From Perognathus longimembris pacificus (taxonomy: Eukaryota > Chordata > Mammalia > Rodentia > Heteromyidae): DNA of 64,000 bases. A program made the translations under genes and the position numbers. Within the stretch, counting starts at the first letter, position 1; each line of letters starts with the position of its first letter. The stretch spans positions 6,259,297 to 6,323,296 of the forward strand of contig NC_063180.1 in assembly GCF_023159225.1 (NCBI RefSeq), given 5' to 3'. The notes under the pieces were generated by a model that was given only the letters and a program-made list of their open reading frames with translations, had not been told where the DNA came from and made no database searches. Of the stretch, positions 11,881 through 22,177 are shown piece by piece.

Positions 11881-12710
11881 TGCAGGTCTTCTGTGTCAGG
11901 ACTGCATTAGAGTTCTGTCCCCCCATCACCCTTTGGAGCTTGTTAGGGAGTTGGAGGAATGAGGGGGGGGGGAAAGATCTCCCCAAAGGTGGAATCTCAG
12001 CCCAGGCTAACCCCCCCCCACCAGCTGGCAGAAGAAGGGTTAACCATGGCTATGTCCACTGAATAACGCTGAACTATGATGATAGGGCTGACAAGGGCTA
12101 TTTTCGGAACCCAACCCCATGGAGTAATAGGATTGGAGCAGAGGCAAGCGTGACCAGAACCAATGTTCTCAGCTATGGAGGCAATATCGGCAGCAGTGCC
12201 AAACAAAGCACTCAGCAGCTTCTTGCCCCGCCCCTCTCCCTGGGTTTTATCTTGACCTTCCGGCAAGCCACCCTCACCAGCCAAAAGATTGCTTTTGATT
12301 TCCTAACTGTGGTATACTTCAGAATCACTGCCTCATACCCTTTATCACTGTACATGGGGAAACTGAGGCAGGAGGAGCCCAGCAATTCATCAAAAGGGTT
12401 CTAAAGCCCACCAGCTCCAGAGCCTCATCTCATCTGCCTTTCCTTTCTGTTCTCCATCAGAGTCTTGCTGCTGGGGTGAAGGTTGAGTGGGCCAGGAGGC
12501 TGCTGTCTGCCCAGTACCCTGTGCCTTCCTGGTCTTTATCCATTACCCCAAACCATAGTTGGGAGAGGATAGCTTTCTGCCTTTTACAGCCAAAGACAGC
12601 ATCCATCGGCCTCCAAACTGTAATTCCCAGTGAGTTTGCAAGGAGAGGGAGGCAGAACAGACTCCTGATGTGAAGCTAAGGTAGACTTAGCTTAAAGTTA
12701 AGACCTGTAT
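11881..12710. other. Unique sequence; possible conserved block 12120-12260
   Basis: No gene seen. The block near 12120-12260 has an unusual mix of an AACAAAGC HMG-box-type site (about 12202), a CCCCGCCCC Sp1-type box (about 12227) and TTTTATCTTGACC, so it could be regulatory. G and C homopolymer runs occur at about 11964-11973 and 12011-12018. Confidence 0.35.
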
Positions 12711-12945
12711 CACCAGGCACTGGTGACTAACATCTGTAATCCTACTACTACTCAGGAGGCCCAGATCTGAGGGTCAAGGTTCAAAACTTGCCTAGGCAGA
12801 AAAGCTTATAACAGACTTTTATATCCATTTAACCTACAAAAAACTGGAAGTGGAGATGTTGCTCAAGTTGTAGTACACCAGTCTTGAAAAGCCAAGTGAG
12901 AGAGCCCTGGCCCTAAGTTCAAATCTCAGTACAAGCATAAACAAA
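12711..12945 (+). repeat. Dimeric B1/ID-type SINE
   Basis: Left half: caccaggcactggtgactaa, then tactcaggaggcccagatct. Right half: ctggaagtggagatgttgct, then caagttgtagtacaccagtc, ending ctaagttcaaatctcagtac. Diverged, full-length. Confidence 0.88.
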
Positions 12946-13315
12946 CCAAAAAGATTAAGACCTGCTCCAGTAGCACTACTATCTAGGAAGTGGTAGGGGC
13001 ACAAAGGGCACAGTGTCGGGCCAGCCTTCACACACTCCCATGTTTCCCCTGGACCCCTTACAGGGTTGCTCTCCCCAGTGTGGAGTCACATGCAACAGAA
13101 TAATACAGTTTACCTATGAGACTGTACCTGCCTTTCTTTTGTTCTTCCTGTGTATGACCTTCACGCTAGTCTGTCAGGGGCCCCCAACACCTCCGGAGGA
13201 TGATAGTGGTAATAAAACACAGAAAGTGAGCAGGGAGAATTTCCAGGCCTACAGAAAAGAGTTTCAAAAGTTGTTTTTGTTTGCTTGTTTCTTTTTCTTT
13301 TCTTTTTATATTTTT

Positions 13316-13376
13316 TATTGCTGGGGATAGAATCCAGTGCTAGACACTACACATGGTAGGTAAATGTACCACAAAG
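13316..13376 (-). repeat. ID-like tRNA-derived SINE fragment, reverse
   Basis: Plus strand reads attgctggggatagaatcca, then gctagacactacacatggta, then ggtaaatgtaccac. This is the reverse complement of the ID element A/B-box region. A T-rich stretch (13275-13315) precedes it, consistent with the element's tail. Confidence 0.7.
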
Positions 13377-14329
13377 CAAGAAGAGCTGGCTTTGCTGCAA
13401 GGGGAATAGATTTATTTTCTGGACATTGCTCTCCACATGTCAGACTCAACACCTGGACATCCAAGTGTGATTTTATGCTAAGCTGTGTAGAGGAGAGAGA
13501 ACACAGACTATGACAAGAAGATAAGCTGGAGACCCACAAAGGAAGATCAGAAGGGAGACTTTCCACAGGACCTAAGTAAGACCCAGGGGAGGGGAAAGAA
13601 AGGAACAGCCAAGGCCTGGCTCCTGCCCCACTCCTCACAGCTTTTGGAGCCGAGAGTCTAACCTCCACAATGGATATCTGCTTCCAGGAGCCGAAATGGC
13701 CATGGCTGTGCTCAGGTTCAGCTTCAGGAAGCTTTAATGCCCCAGGCTCTGGGGTTCCCAGTGGTGTGGAAGGGGACCCACAGGAACCTGAGAGTGTCAC
13801 TGGTGAACTTGTGTAGGGAACATTAGGAGTCACAGGTAGACTTCTGGGCAGCAGTTTTGGAATAGAGACCATGCAGGGCCCAGAGGAACATCCCTGCATG
13901 GTTTAGGTGTAATAGACCTCAGGACACCCAGCTATAGGACTCTAGATGTGCTGCAAAACTAACCTAATCTAATACTGTGGGCGGAGGAGGGGAGCTAGCA
14001 AAGAGAGAGAGGGAGGAGTGGAGTCCCAGTAACAGAGACAGCTCTGCAGCACCTGACATTTGAAAAATCAGGTACTTTGTAAAAGGTGTAATGACCTTGA
14101 ACTAGGATGTTTAACTCATTTGCCCAACCAGATGAGTCAGGTAAGATGTTAATATGTTTGTGTGCATCTCAGATTGATTGTATCCACGGATCTGGAGCCC
14201 CTGCTCCAGCTTTGGAGGGTCAGAGAGCAGTCTACTGAAAGCGGAGGGTCTCAAGCAGCCTATGTGGCAATCTCACAACAGCTGGGCCCAAGTTCACCCC
14301 CAAAGCTCTTTACATGGGGCAGGTTTGCT
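13377..14329. other. Unique sequence, no gene recognised
   Basis: A 194-codon open frame on the minus strand (13315-13899) covers part of this stretch, but it starts inside the ID element tail and has no recognisable domain, so I do not call it. Otherwise nothing is seen. Confidence 0.45.
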
Positions 14330-14790
14330 GAGTAAATGAAGAGTGCAAACAGGATTGCAGTGGGATTGTTTAAATGCTTTGGTCAAACAAAGTGTGTCAG
14401 TCCCCTGGGCTCTCCAGCAAGCACTATTGACAGGCAAACAAAGGATGCGCTAATTTATCCATTCACCAAGCCCCCGCCCCTGGGGGCCTGGCCCCTCCCC
14501 CAAGCCCTCCCCCCACCAGTTAACCTTGAGAACACTGCTGCATCAAGTTCTCTCTGTTGTCTCCCCACTCTTCCTCCCCCACTCCCTGCATGGTGGGCAA
14601 ATTAATGAGGTGTCCATGTGACCTGCCTGCCTCTTGTTTAATATGCGGCAGAGGTCAGAAACACCGGAGAGCCGCACAGTGTCGTTTGAGCTTGTCCAGA
14701 GGGGAAAGAAATGGCTGATCTGAGGTTTTTTGTTTCTATTAATATCGAAGCAGATATGCATTGTGACTCAGCCTTGTCCTGCCCTGGTGC
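14330..14790. promoter_or_regulatory. Candidate conserved non-coding regulatory segment
   Basis: Repeat-free and motif-dense. At 14377-14392 an imperfect palindrome CTTTGGTCAAACAAAG joins a TCF/LEF-type CTTTG to a SOX-type AACAAAG. A second CAAACAAAGG lies near 14435, followed by GCTAATTTAT. A C-rich CCCGCCCC/CCCCTCCCCC block (14469-14515) follows, then a CpG-containing patch (14645-14695) and an AT-rich patch. This texture is typical of developmental enhancers. No exon or promoter is recognised. Function is inferred from motifs only. Confidence 0.35.
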
Positions 14791-15067
14791 ACAGGCCCTG
14801 CTCCCCTCCCTTCCTCTTTCCTGCAGACAGAGCCTGGACCCCATGGGTCACTTGCTGGGCTGGTGGCCAGAGCAAGTGCTTGCCCTGCCCACTGAGGCAC
14901 AACCACAGCAGTGCCCTAAAACTGGCATTTTAGGAAACCTGGTGGTGTTCCACTGGGTTAGGAGCCAGTCCTGTTAGTACTGAACATCTACTTATGGTTG
15001 TATTTCAGAGAATGTGGACTGACAAGGGTAGAAGAAGAGAAGGTCCAGCCTTCCAATTTGCTAAGCA
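14791..15067. other. Unique sequence, nothing recognised
   Basis: No repeat or coding signature identified. Confidence 0.45.
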
Positions 15068-15205
15068 GGGTCGAGCCTGACCTTGACTAGTTGCATGACT
15101 TTGACCTAGACCCCAGGCCTCCTTTTTTCAAGTGGGAACAGGATTTGGGGAGTTCTTAATGAGATAATTCACTTTAGACACTCACTCAGTACCTGACACA
15201 AATGC
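15068..15205 (+). repeat. MIR SINE remnant
   Basis: The order gaccttgactagttgcatga, then ctttgacctag, then aatgagataattcactttag and cactcagtacctgacaca follows the MIR core and 3' part. Ancient. Confidence 0.65.
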
Positions 15206-15409
15206 TGTGAAAAGAAAACTACATAAACAGCTTTATTGAGTTATAATTGATATATAATAAAACATTCTTGGAAATGTACAGCTTAACGATTATAGTATAG
15301 CTTATGGCATGCATTTTCTCTAGTCACAGTATTAATAATAATTTTCCTTCTCTCTCCCCAAATTGTCCTAGGAGAGACCCAGGAGACAGGCTTCTACTTG
15401 CTAAGATTT

Positions 15410-15612
15410 TTTTTTTTTTTTGCCAGTCCTGGGCCTTGGACACAGGGCTTGAGCACTATCTCTGGCTTCTTTTTGCTCAAGGCTAGCACTCTGCCACTTC
15501 AGCCATAGTGCCACTTCTGGCCGTTTTCTGTATATGTGGTGCTGGGTTGTTGAACCCAGGGCTTCATGTATGCGAGGCAAGCACTCTTGCCACTAGGCCA
15601 TATTCCCAGCCC
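15410..15612 (-). mobile_element. Young IDL-Geo-like SINE, reverse
   Basis: Flanked by a perfect 16-bp duplication CTACTTGCTAAGATTT (15394-15409 and 15613-15628). A T tract at the left end is its A tail. Read on the minus strand it starts GGGCTGGGAATATGGCCTAG, an ID/tRNA-Ala-like promoter monomer with an intact-looking B box, then continues through a second tRNA-like monomer ending in CCAGGACTGGC. This two-monomer arrangement matches my memory of the IDL-Geo SINE of Geomyoidea. It differs from the B1/ID dimers elsewhere here and looks the least diverged. Confidence 0.88.
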
Positions 15613-15628
15613 CTACTTGCTAAGATTT

Positions 15629-16149
15629 GAACTCTACTCTTAACAGGAAAATTCTCGACCCTGGCCCCTCTCCTTTTCCTCTCCAGACCTCTTATTTGGG
15701 GACCTGCCTTTCCAAACCCTCCTTCCCCAGTAGATAAATCAGGCACAGCATGAGGTATTGTAGACCAAAACTGGAGGAAGTGTCTGTATCAGCACTCTGA
15801 AGTCCTCTGAAGACCCCTATTCCTGTGGCATGGTGGCAGGGAGAGGAATGAAGGATCCCTTCATCTCCAGCTCTCTAGCTGTCCTGACTTCACCTTGACC
15901 CTGAAGAGAGAGCATAGAGGGCATCTGGACTCAGAGCTGGGTCCCCTGAGGACCTGTGATTTAGAGGACCATGCAGGAGGGAGCATGGAATGTTAAGGTC
16001 ACTGCCTCCCATCTCCACACCTAGCTGGCCTTTGCTGGACCATTTGTACTTCCACAGTCGCCTCTTTCTTCCTTTTCTTGAGCTGACCATGCTCCATGCT
16101 CTGGCTCTGGCACTTATCAGCTTGCTGCTCTGTACCTTGGCAAAGACCC
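15629..16149. other. Unique sequence, no gene recognised
   Basis: No interspersed repeat or coding domain seen. Confidence 0.45.
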
Positions 16150-16450
16150 TGTGTGTGTATGCACATGTCTATGCATGTACATGAGTGTATGATATGTGTC
16201 TGCAGGGCTTTGTTCAGGAATCTGAGCACATGTGTACATGTGCATGTACCCGGAGGACTCTGTGTATATGCTTGTGTGTTTGTGTGCATATGTCTGCAGG
16301 ACTACATTGCAACACTTATGAAGGAACCTGTGCATAGGTGTGGAGGAATGTGTGCATGTCTGTATGTGTTTTCAAGACTGTGTGCAGCATGCACGGGATA
16401 CTTTAATGTGTGAATGTGTGCCAATGTATGAATGTACAAGGTACATATGT
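16150..16450. repeat. Degenerate TG/TGCATG-rich low-complexity tract
   Basis: Alternating purine-pyrimidine words (tgtgtgtatgcacatg, gtgtacatgtgcatgtac) recur for about 300 bp with non-repeat interruptions. This keeps several frames open on both strands (translations rich in C, H, T and V), but they are composition artefacts. Likely an old, decayed TG microsatellite. A similar tract lies at 61925-62135. Confidence 0.75.
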
Positions 16451-17057
16451 GCAAAGACACTTGTGTATATGACTGTGATTTCAGTGTGCCAAAATGCATG
16501 AGCTTTGCACATGTATGCCTCTATAGAAACTCTCCAAAGGCATCAAGTGAGTAGCTGCACTGGGAGGTTAGTAATAAAAATGTACATTTGTACGGAGGCC
16601 AATTATGTCAGTGATGCAGGCAGCTCCACCTATGGGGCTTCCCTGTGTCCTGTGGTTCCAGCTTCTCATGAATATCACTGTTCTGTGGCTCCTGATCAGG
16701 CACCAGATGAAGGGTTATGCTGCACCAGCTTGTGTAACTATAGCAACCTTAGGAAGCATTGCCATTCCCATTTTACAGATCAAGAGCCCAAGGCTCAAAG
16801 TGGCTCCAATTACCTCTCAGATACACTCAGGTCTGCAGCTCTTGGTTTGGTTTGGCTGGGCAGGAAGTATAAACTTGGGAGGGATCTGATGAGGCTCAGA
16901 GACCTGGGGCTCTAGCCTTGGCTCTGTGTTCAAGTAGTTGGTGACACTCAAAGCCCCCAACCCTCCCTGGCCTCTGCTCCTGGGTGCTTGAGTTGCATGC
17001 TGCTCCCTCACATCGGGCTCGTGGGTTCCAGCTCCATCTCTTGTTCTCAAATCATTC
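16451..17057. other. Unique sequence with a possible MIR remnant
   Basis: Around 16735-16805 a reversed MIR-like piece (cattttacagatcaagagcc) is seen. No gene recognised. The overlapping open frames at 16505-17059 on both strands lack domains. Confidence 0.4.
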
Positions 17058-17180
17058 ACAGCTGCGTGAGGTGGTGTATGCCTGTATTCCCAGCATCTGG
17101 GGCGGGGGGGGGGGGCGGTCTGAGGAAGGAGGAAGAAGGAAGTTCAAGGTTAGCCTGGGCTTAAAAAAACAAAAAGCATG
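17058..17180 (+). repeat. B1-like SINE monomer
   Basis: Reads gctgcgtgaggtggtgtatg, cctgtattcccagcatctgg, then a G run (about 17099-17117), then aagttcaaggttagcctggg and an A-rich end. It is a 7SL-derived monomer without the ID half. The internal G run replaces the usual AGGCAGAG stretch. Confidence 0.8.
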
Positions 17181-17984
17181 CAACAACCTGTACCTTGGAA
17201 ACCGAGCAGCAATTGGCAAAGCAGTGCCACATCCAGCTCTAGGGTGAAATCTTGGTTCTCTTGCTGGTCTGCTGCTTCCAGCAAAGCCAGTCAGGTCCTT
17301 GGGAAGCAGACACTAAGACAGAGGTGGCCATGGGTTTTGATTTTTGTTTTATTATAGGGGTGGGAGTAACATTTTGTGAAAAATAAAAGGTAGAGTTAGG
17401 AAGCAGACCAGAGAGTCCGGACTGCCATGTCACATGACAACATGCTAATGATGGAGACCCGAAGCAAGGATGCCTGCCCTACTCAGGCCCTGCCCACCCA
17501 GCTGGGCAGGTCCTGAGGCTGCCACAGGAAACCCGGGCCCTAGCTCTCCACTGCTTTGGTTTCCCACTTGAAAGGAAGTAGAAGAATCGCCTTGGAGGCT
17601 GTCTTGCCAGCCATTGGGACTCTGGCCACATGACGAGTGGGTCCAAGCTCAGCCAGTCTGTCTGGGTGAGGAGCAGTACACTCTCCTAGCATCACTGGAG
17701 ACAGAGTCCCAGAACAGGGCCTATGCAGTGGTGACTACAAGAGTCACTGTTATCATGACCATAGTTGTATTTTTTTAAATCATTCTTAGCATGTTCCATT
17801 CTGCTGATGACATGTAAGTCAGGTGAGAACATCCACTCCTGCTTTCTGTAGGCTTGGGTGAATGGCTGGTCATAGAGGCCTCTTCTAGTCATCTCTGTCG
17901 GGGTGACTGAAGAAGGAATGGTGCCATGGTCTCACTCCTCTCCAACCCCAGTAGCCATCTTGGTTTGGTGGAAAAGAACTGATT
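17181..17984. other. Unique sequence, no gene recognised
   Basis: No repeat family recognised and no coding domain. Confidence 0.4.
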
Positions 17985-18166
17985 ATGATATTATGCCTGA
18001 GTGGTGTCTTCCCTGTCTCTATTTATATATATTCAAGTCCTGGCCTCCAATACTTCAAGATGTGATTATTTGGAAATGTTTTCTGTGGACAAAGAATTCC
18101 GTTTAGCTGAAATTATGATAGTGTGCCCTAATTAAATATGACAAGAGCCAATGTGGAAGTGCACAT

Positions 18167-18212
<46 letters not shown>

Positions 18213-18430
18213 AACCATGTGAAGACTCAGGGAGAAGGTGGTCATCTACCAGCCAGAGAGAAAGGTCTAGTACAGATCCTTACCTCACAGATCTCTGAAG
18301 GAACCACCCATAGCTGACACTTGGAGCTCAGTCTCCCATTAGAAAGCTGTGAGACAATGAATGCTTGTTTAAATCTCCCATTCTGTGTTCACTAGCCACC
18401 CTATCTGATTAATGCATGTGGTAAAGAAGA
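17985..18430 (+). repeat. ERVL-MaLR (MLT-type) LTR remnant
   Basis: Ordered matches to the common mammalian MaLR LTR layout: gatgtgattatttggaaatg, then ccatgtgaagactcagggag, then cagagagaaaggtctagtac, then cagatctctgaaggaaccac. Expected for an LTR older than the rodent radiation. A (CA)n array has grown inside it. Confidence 0.7.
18169..18208. repeat. (CA)n microsatellite inside the LTR
   Basis: About 20 uninterrupted CA units within the MaLR-type LTR. Confidence 0.95.
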
Positions 18431-18839
18431 CACACAGTGCCATATTTCAACTGTAAGTAATATGACATCTCATAAAACGTGGCTTACCCCCATGGGACAG
18501 TTATTTCTCTCCTGTGACAAGAAGTGTGGAGACTGGAGATTCTAGAGTGTACTTGCTCATGGATCCTATCTTCCCAAGTTGGCACTCTTCTTCCTGAGTT
18601 GGGCTCTTGGTCTTCACCTGGCCTAGAAGGGCATCTAGACCTTTGACTGAGACCTGCAGACTGAGAAGTTCCCAGCCCTGGACAGAGCCAGAGATCTAGC
18701 AGCTTTCATTAACCTGGAGCCAGGATTTGCATTGCCCTTGGGCCAAGGCTGAATTATTATTGGCCACCGACTTTGACTCCCAGTGCAAGGCCACCTGGTC
18801 CAGTGCCTGCCTTCAGGCAGAGCCAGGCGTCCATCCAGC
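18431..18839. other. Unique sequence, nothing recognised
   Basis: No repeat family or coding domain identified. Confidence 0.4.
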
Positions 18840-19020
18840 ATAGACAGCTCATTACATTTGACTATTTTTCATTCCTGGCAACATTATTAGAAGGATATGC
18901 AAATAAGAAAAAAATCAACTGAATTTGTTTCACAGAACAAAGAGCGACATTTAATCAGCACAATAAATACATGTGGCCATTTGCTGCATAAGATGACAGT
19001 TAATGAAGAAAGAATGGGTG
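18840..19020. promoter_or_regulatory. Candidate conserved AT-rich non-coding block
   Basis: A repeat-free AT-rich segment with ATGCAAAT (octamer) at about 18898, GAACAAAGAG, TTTAATCAGCAC and TTAATGAAGA homeodomain and HMG-type words packed within 180 bp. There is no coding potential. The composition resembles deeply conserved enhancers, but I cannot test conservation here. Confidence 0.28.
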
Positions 19021-19269
19021 GAAAGAAAAGCTTGACAGGCAGAAATAGAAAAGAATAGGGAAAGACCTAATGGAGAGCATATAGGGCCAAAGTTGAGAGA
19101 TCTGAGGTTCAGCAATTATTTATTGAGAGCTAATCATATTAGACACAGAAATTGCTTTGATCAGAAAGATACTTCTCCCTACATGGGACTTATGTTGCCC
19201 TATGAGCACTCATGATGTAACAATGAATTTTTATGTTACTACAGATAAAATTATAGGCTCTGAAGGAGA

Positions 19270-19570
19270 CATTGTCTTAACCAACTTACAAAGATGGAAG
19301 ATCTGTTTGGGCTCACAGTTGGGAGTTTCTAATCCATTACTTTGGCAAGCATATCATGGTGGGAGCAGGTGGCAGAAAAAAAAGTGACTTACCTCAGGAA
19401 TTAAGAAGCAAAGAGTGTAGGGGCAAGGGTTGAAAATCCTCTTCAAGGGCACTCCTACTAATGATCTAAAAACTTCCCATAATGTTGTACCACCATACCC
19501 TAAAAGTGCTACCCTGGAGGCTAGCCCTTTAACAGAGACCTTCAAGGGATGTTATAGAGCCAAACAATAG
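19270..19570 (-). repeat. ERVL-MaLR LTR remnant, reverse
   Basis: Plus-strand reading gives the typical reversed MaLR order: catatcatggtgggagcagg, then ggtggcagaa, then gaattaagaagcaaagagtg, then cttcaagggcactcctacta, then ccctttaacagagaccttca. Same family as the copy at 30812-32075. Confidence 0.72.
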
Positions 19571-19887
19571 CAGGTGTAGGAGATTCTGACCTGTTCAGAA
19601 TTTCTAGATACAGAAAGTCTTCAACTTAAGGAAGCAATATGATCATCGAGATGAATAGGAGTCAAGAGAAAGAGTTTGAATGAGAGTGTGTCCCACACAG
19701 GGAGAGGTCTGCTTCAAAGGCCACAGGAGCCCCAAACCATTAAGTGGCACCATAGAGATGGAGCTGGCACAGGAAGACACAGATATGTGGAAAGGCAAGG
19801 CCAGACCATGTAAGGTCTTCTTGACTGTGTGAGGAGCTCATGTCTGTTTGCAAGTACACCATTAGGATGTATGTTTTAAGATTATTC

Positions 19888-20112
19888 AGGGTTTTGCCAG
19901 GCGCTTGTGGCTCAAGCCTACAATCTTAGCTACTTAGGAGGCTGAGATCAGAGGATCATGGTTTAAAGCCAGCCCAGGCAGGAAAGTTCATGAGACTCTT
20001 ATCTCCAATTAGCCACCAAATAAGTGGAAGTAGAGCTGTGGCTCAAGTGGTACAGCCTCAGGTGTACAGGCCCTGGGTTCAAGCTCCAGGACACGCACAC
20101 ACACACACAAAA
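19888..20112 (+). mobile_element. Dimeric B1/ID-type SINE
   Basis: Left half: ccaggcgcttgtggctcaag, then cttaggaggctgagatcaga. Middle: catgagactcttatctccaa. Right half: gtagagctgtggctcaagtg, then ccctgggttcaagctccagg, with a CA-rich tail. Target duplication AAGATTATTC at 19878-19887 and 20113-20122. Confidence 0.9.
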
Positions 20113-20122
20113 AAGATTATTC

Positions 20123-20255
20123 TAGATTTTACCAGGCATGGTGGTACATGACTATGATCTCACCATTCAAGAGATGAAGGCAAGATGATAGAGTTCCATG
20201 CCAAACTTATCAATAGGCAAAGTCAATCACTAAACAAAACCAACATAAAGGGGAA
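20123..20255 (+). mobile_element. B1-like SINE monomer at the same target
   Basis: Reads ttaccaggcatggtggtaca, then tcaagagatgaaggcaagat, then an A-rich end. It is bounded by AAGATTATTC at 20113-20122 and 20256-20265, so it appears to have used the same target word as the adjoining SINE. Confidence 0.65.
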
Positions 20256-20350
20256 AAGATTATTCTGGCTTCTGGTGAAAGAATGAATATAAGAACAAGA
20301 TGGAGGTGAGTGATGGTTAGGAGGTCCCAACTAGGCAGGATGGTGGCCTG

Positions 20351-21070
20351 GATGGAAGCAGGATTTTTCAGCCTAGGTATTGTTGATACCTCTTTGCTGC
20401 GGGGATGCCCTGTGTCTTGTAGGCTGTTTAGCTCATTCCAATTTACCCACAAGATGCCAGTAAAATTTCCCCAAATCATGACAACCTAAAAAGTCTCCAG
20501 ATATTACTTAGTGTCTCCTGGGGACCAAAGTCCTACCTGTTGAGACTCCTGGGCTAGGAGGAACAGGAAATGGGGAGAAGCGGATGGCTGGAGGGAAGGC
20601 TGTGGCTGAGAGACAATGAACAGAATGGTGAGTATATCTGTGAGGGGTGGGAATGGACAAGCTGAGGAAAACATATAGTTGTCACTTGTTAATGTGGAAA
20701 GCAGGGAAAGAAGACCTAGTTGGCAGTGGGCTGGAGGACATAGGCAGGTAGTGTTCCTGCCTTCTACTCCTAGCTAGTATAAGACCTCAGGTACATTGTT
20801 TCTCTTACTTGGTTTCAGTTTCCCCATCCTCAAAACACAATGGTTGTGTTGGATCTAGAATGGCAGTGATGGATGTAGGATAGCAAATGTGTAGACACCT
20901 CCTTCCTGAGGCAGACGCAACTAATGGATTACAGTTCTCTGAGCGCAGGAATTGGGAACTTCTCCACACAGAGCTCTGTAGTAATGACCCATGGCAGAGC
21001 GGTATGGGAAGGAAAGCCTATAGGCCACTCCTGGATTTGAAAGCTCTTCCCAACTTACCACAATGTTGGC

Positions 21071-21072
<2 letters not shown>
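20351..21072. other. Unique sequence, no gene recognised
   Basis: No gene. A MIR-like piece may lie near 20765-20840 (tataagacctcaggtacatt, then ggtttcagtttccccatcct). Confidence 0.4.

Positions 21073-21141
<69 letters not shown>
21073..21141. repeat. (CT)n microsatellite
   Basis: About 30 CT units with one TTT interruption near 21128. It creates an artificial Ser-Leu repeat in one open frame, which is not a gene. Confidence 0.95.
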
Positions 21142-21149
21142 CTCTTTTT

Positions 21150-21431
21150 CACAAGTACTAGAGTGTAGAAGTAAGAACTTCAGCTTACTAGCATGTGTTC
21201 TACCAGCTGAGCCACACTCCTAGATCTCTCCTTTCTTTATTTTTGAGATAGTCTAAGACTTTTTCTTGAGCTGGGCTCAGATGGAAATAATTCCTGCATA
21301 GCTAGAATTTTAGACCTTGACCACCATGTCTGGCTTATGTATTGAGATGAGGGTTTTGAGAACTTTGCTCTAGTAGGCTTCTACCTGTGATCCTCCCTAT
21401 TATCACCTTCAAGTAGCTGGGATTGTGGGCA
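21150..21431 (-). repeat. Old ID/B1-type SINE remnants, reverse
   Basis: An ID-like reversed box (ctagcatgtgttctaccagc, then tgagccacactcctagatct) is followed by a reversed B1-like core (gtgatcctccctattatcac, then aagtagctgggattgtgggc). Highly diverged. Confidence 0.6.
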
Positions 21432-21448
21432 GGCAACACCATTTTCTT

Positions 21449-22160
21449 TCTTTCTTTTCTTTTATTTCGTTTTTATTGTCAAGGTAATGTACAGAGGGGT
21501 TACAGTTACATATGTAAGGCAGTGAATATATTGCTTGTCAAACTTATTACCTCCACCCTCATTTTTCTCCTACCTTTCTGCCTCCCCAGTTCCCCCCCCC
21601 CCCATACAGTTGGTTTACAGCACATTGTCTTGTAAGCATTGCTGTTGCACTGACTCGCCTTTTACCCTTTGTCTCACCATTTTGATGCTCCCCTTTCCTT
21701 CCTTAGTTCTGATAAACATATATATAATACCTAGGGTACCAAAATCAAATACAGTGACGAGGGTAAAACCATAGGGGAAGAAAAACGAAAGGCATAATTT
21801 CACATCAAATGTTGAAAATAACAATGATAAACAACTTATTTCCATAAGTTTGAGTTCATTTTGCTTAGCATCATCTTGTGTGATCATATGTACATAGCTA
21901 TTGAGCTATTGCGATCATCTGCTAAGACTATCCTAGACATGTACTTATTATTACCAAGGAGAAAAACCATAGAGTCTATGTTTCTTTCGGTCTTGCTCAC
22001 TTCACTTAGTATTTTTTTCCAAGTCTTTCTTTCCATTTCCTTACAAATGGGGCAATGTCATTCTTTCTGATAGAAGCACCACAATATACCACAATTTCTT
22101 GATCCATTCATCTACTGACGGGCATCTGGGTTGGTTCCATATTTTAGTGGTGGTAAATTG
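21449..22160 (-). mobile_element. 5'-truncated LINE-1, reverse, with 17-bp duplication
   Basis: Perfect flanking repeat GGCAACACCATTTTCTT at 21432-21448 and 22161-22177. The left part is the L1 3' UTR read backwards, including the C/T-rich complement of its G-rich tract. The right part is the end of ORF2 (plus strand: accacaatttcttgatccat, then tcatctactgacgggcatct). Only about 0.7 kb of the roughly 6-7 kb element is present. It is very similar to the L1 end at 31096-32004, so a lineage-specific family. The ORF2 remnant is not functional. Confidence 0.92.
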
Positions 22161-22177
22161 GGCAACACCATTTTCTT

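Larger units (their letters stand above)
19640..20350 (+). repeat. Ancient repeat interrupted by two SINEs
   Basis: Outer pieces read aggccagaccatgtaaggtc, then ttaggatgtatgttttaaga (left), and gattattctggcttctggtg (right). This resembles the same unassigned old family as 4600-4960. Two SINEs (19888-20112 and 20123-20255) sit in its middle, each followed by a copy of AAGATTATTC. Confidence 0.5.

Noticed and set aside
13315..13899. 194-codon minus-strand frame
   Set aside because: Ends inside an ID-element remnant, has no recognisable domain, and its Ser/Pro/Leu-rich composition looks random.
16096..16499. Cys/His/Thr-rich frames on both strands
   Set aside because: Produced by a degenerate TG/TGCATG low-complexity tract.
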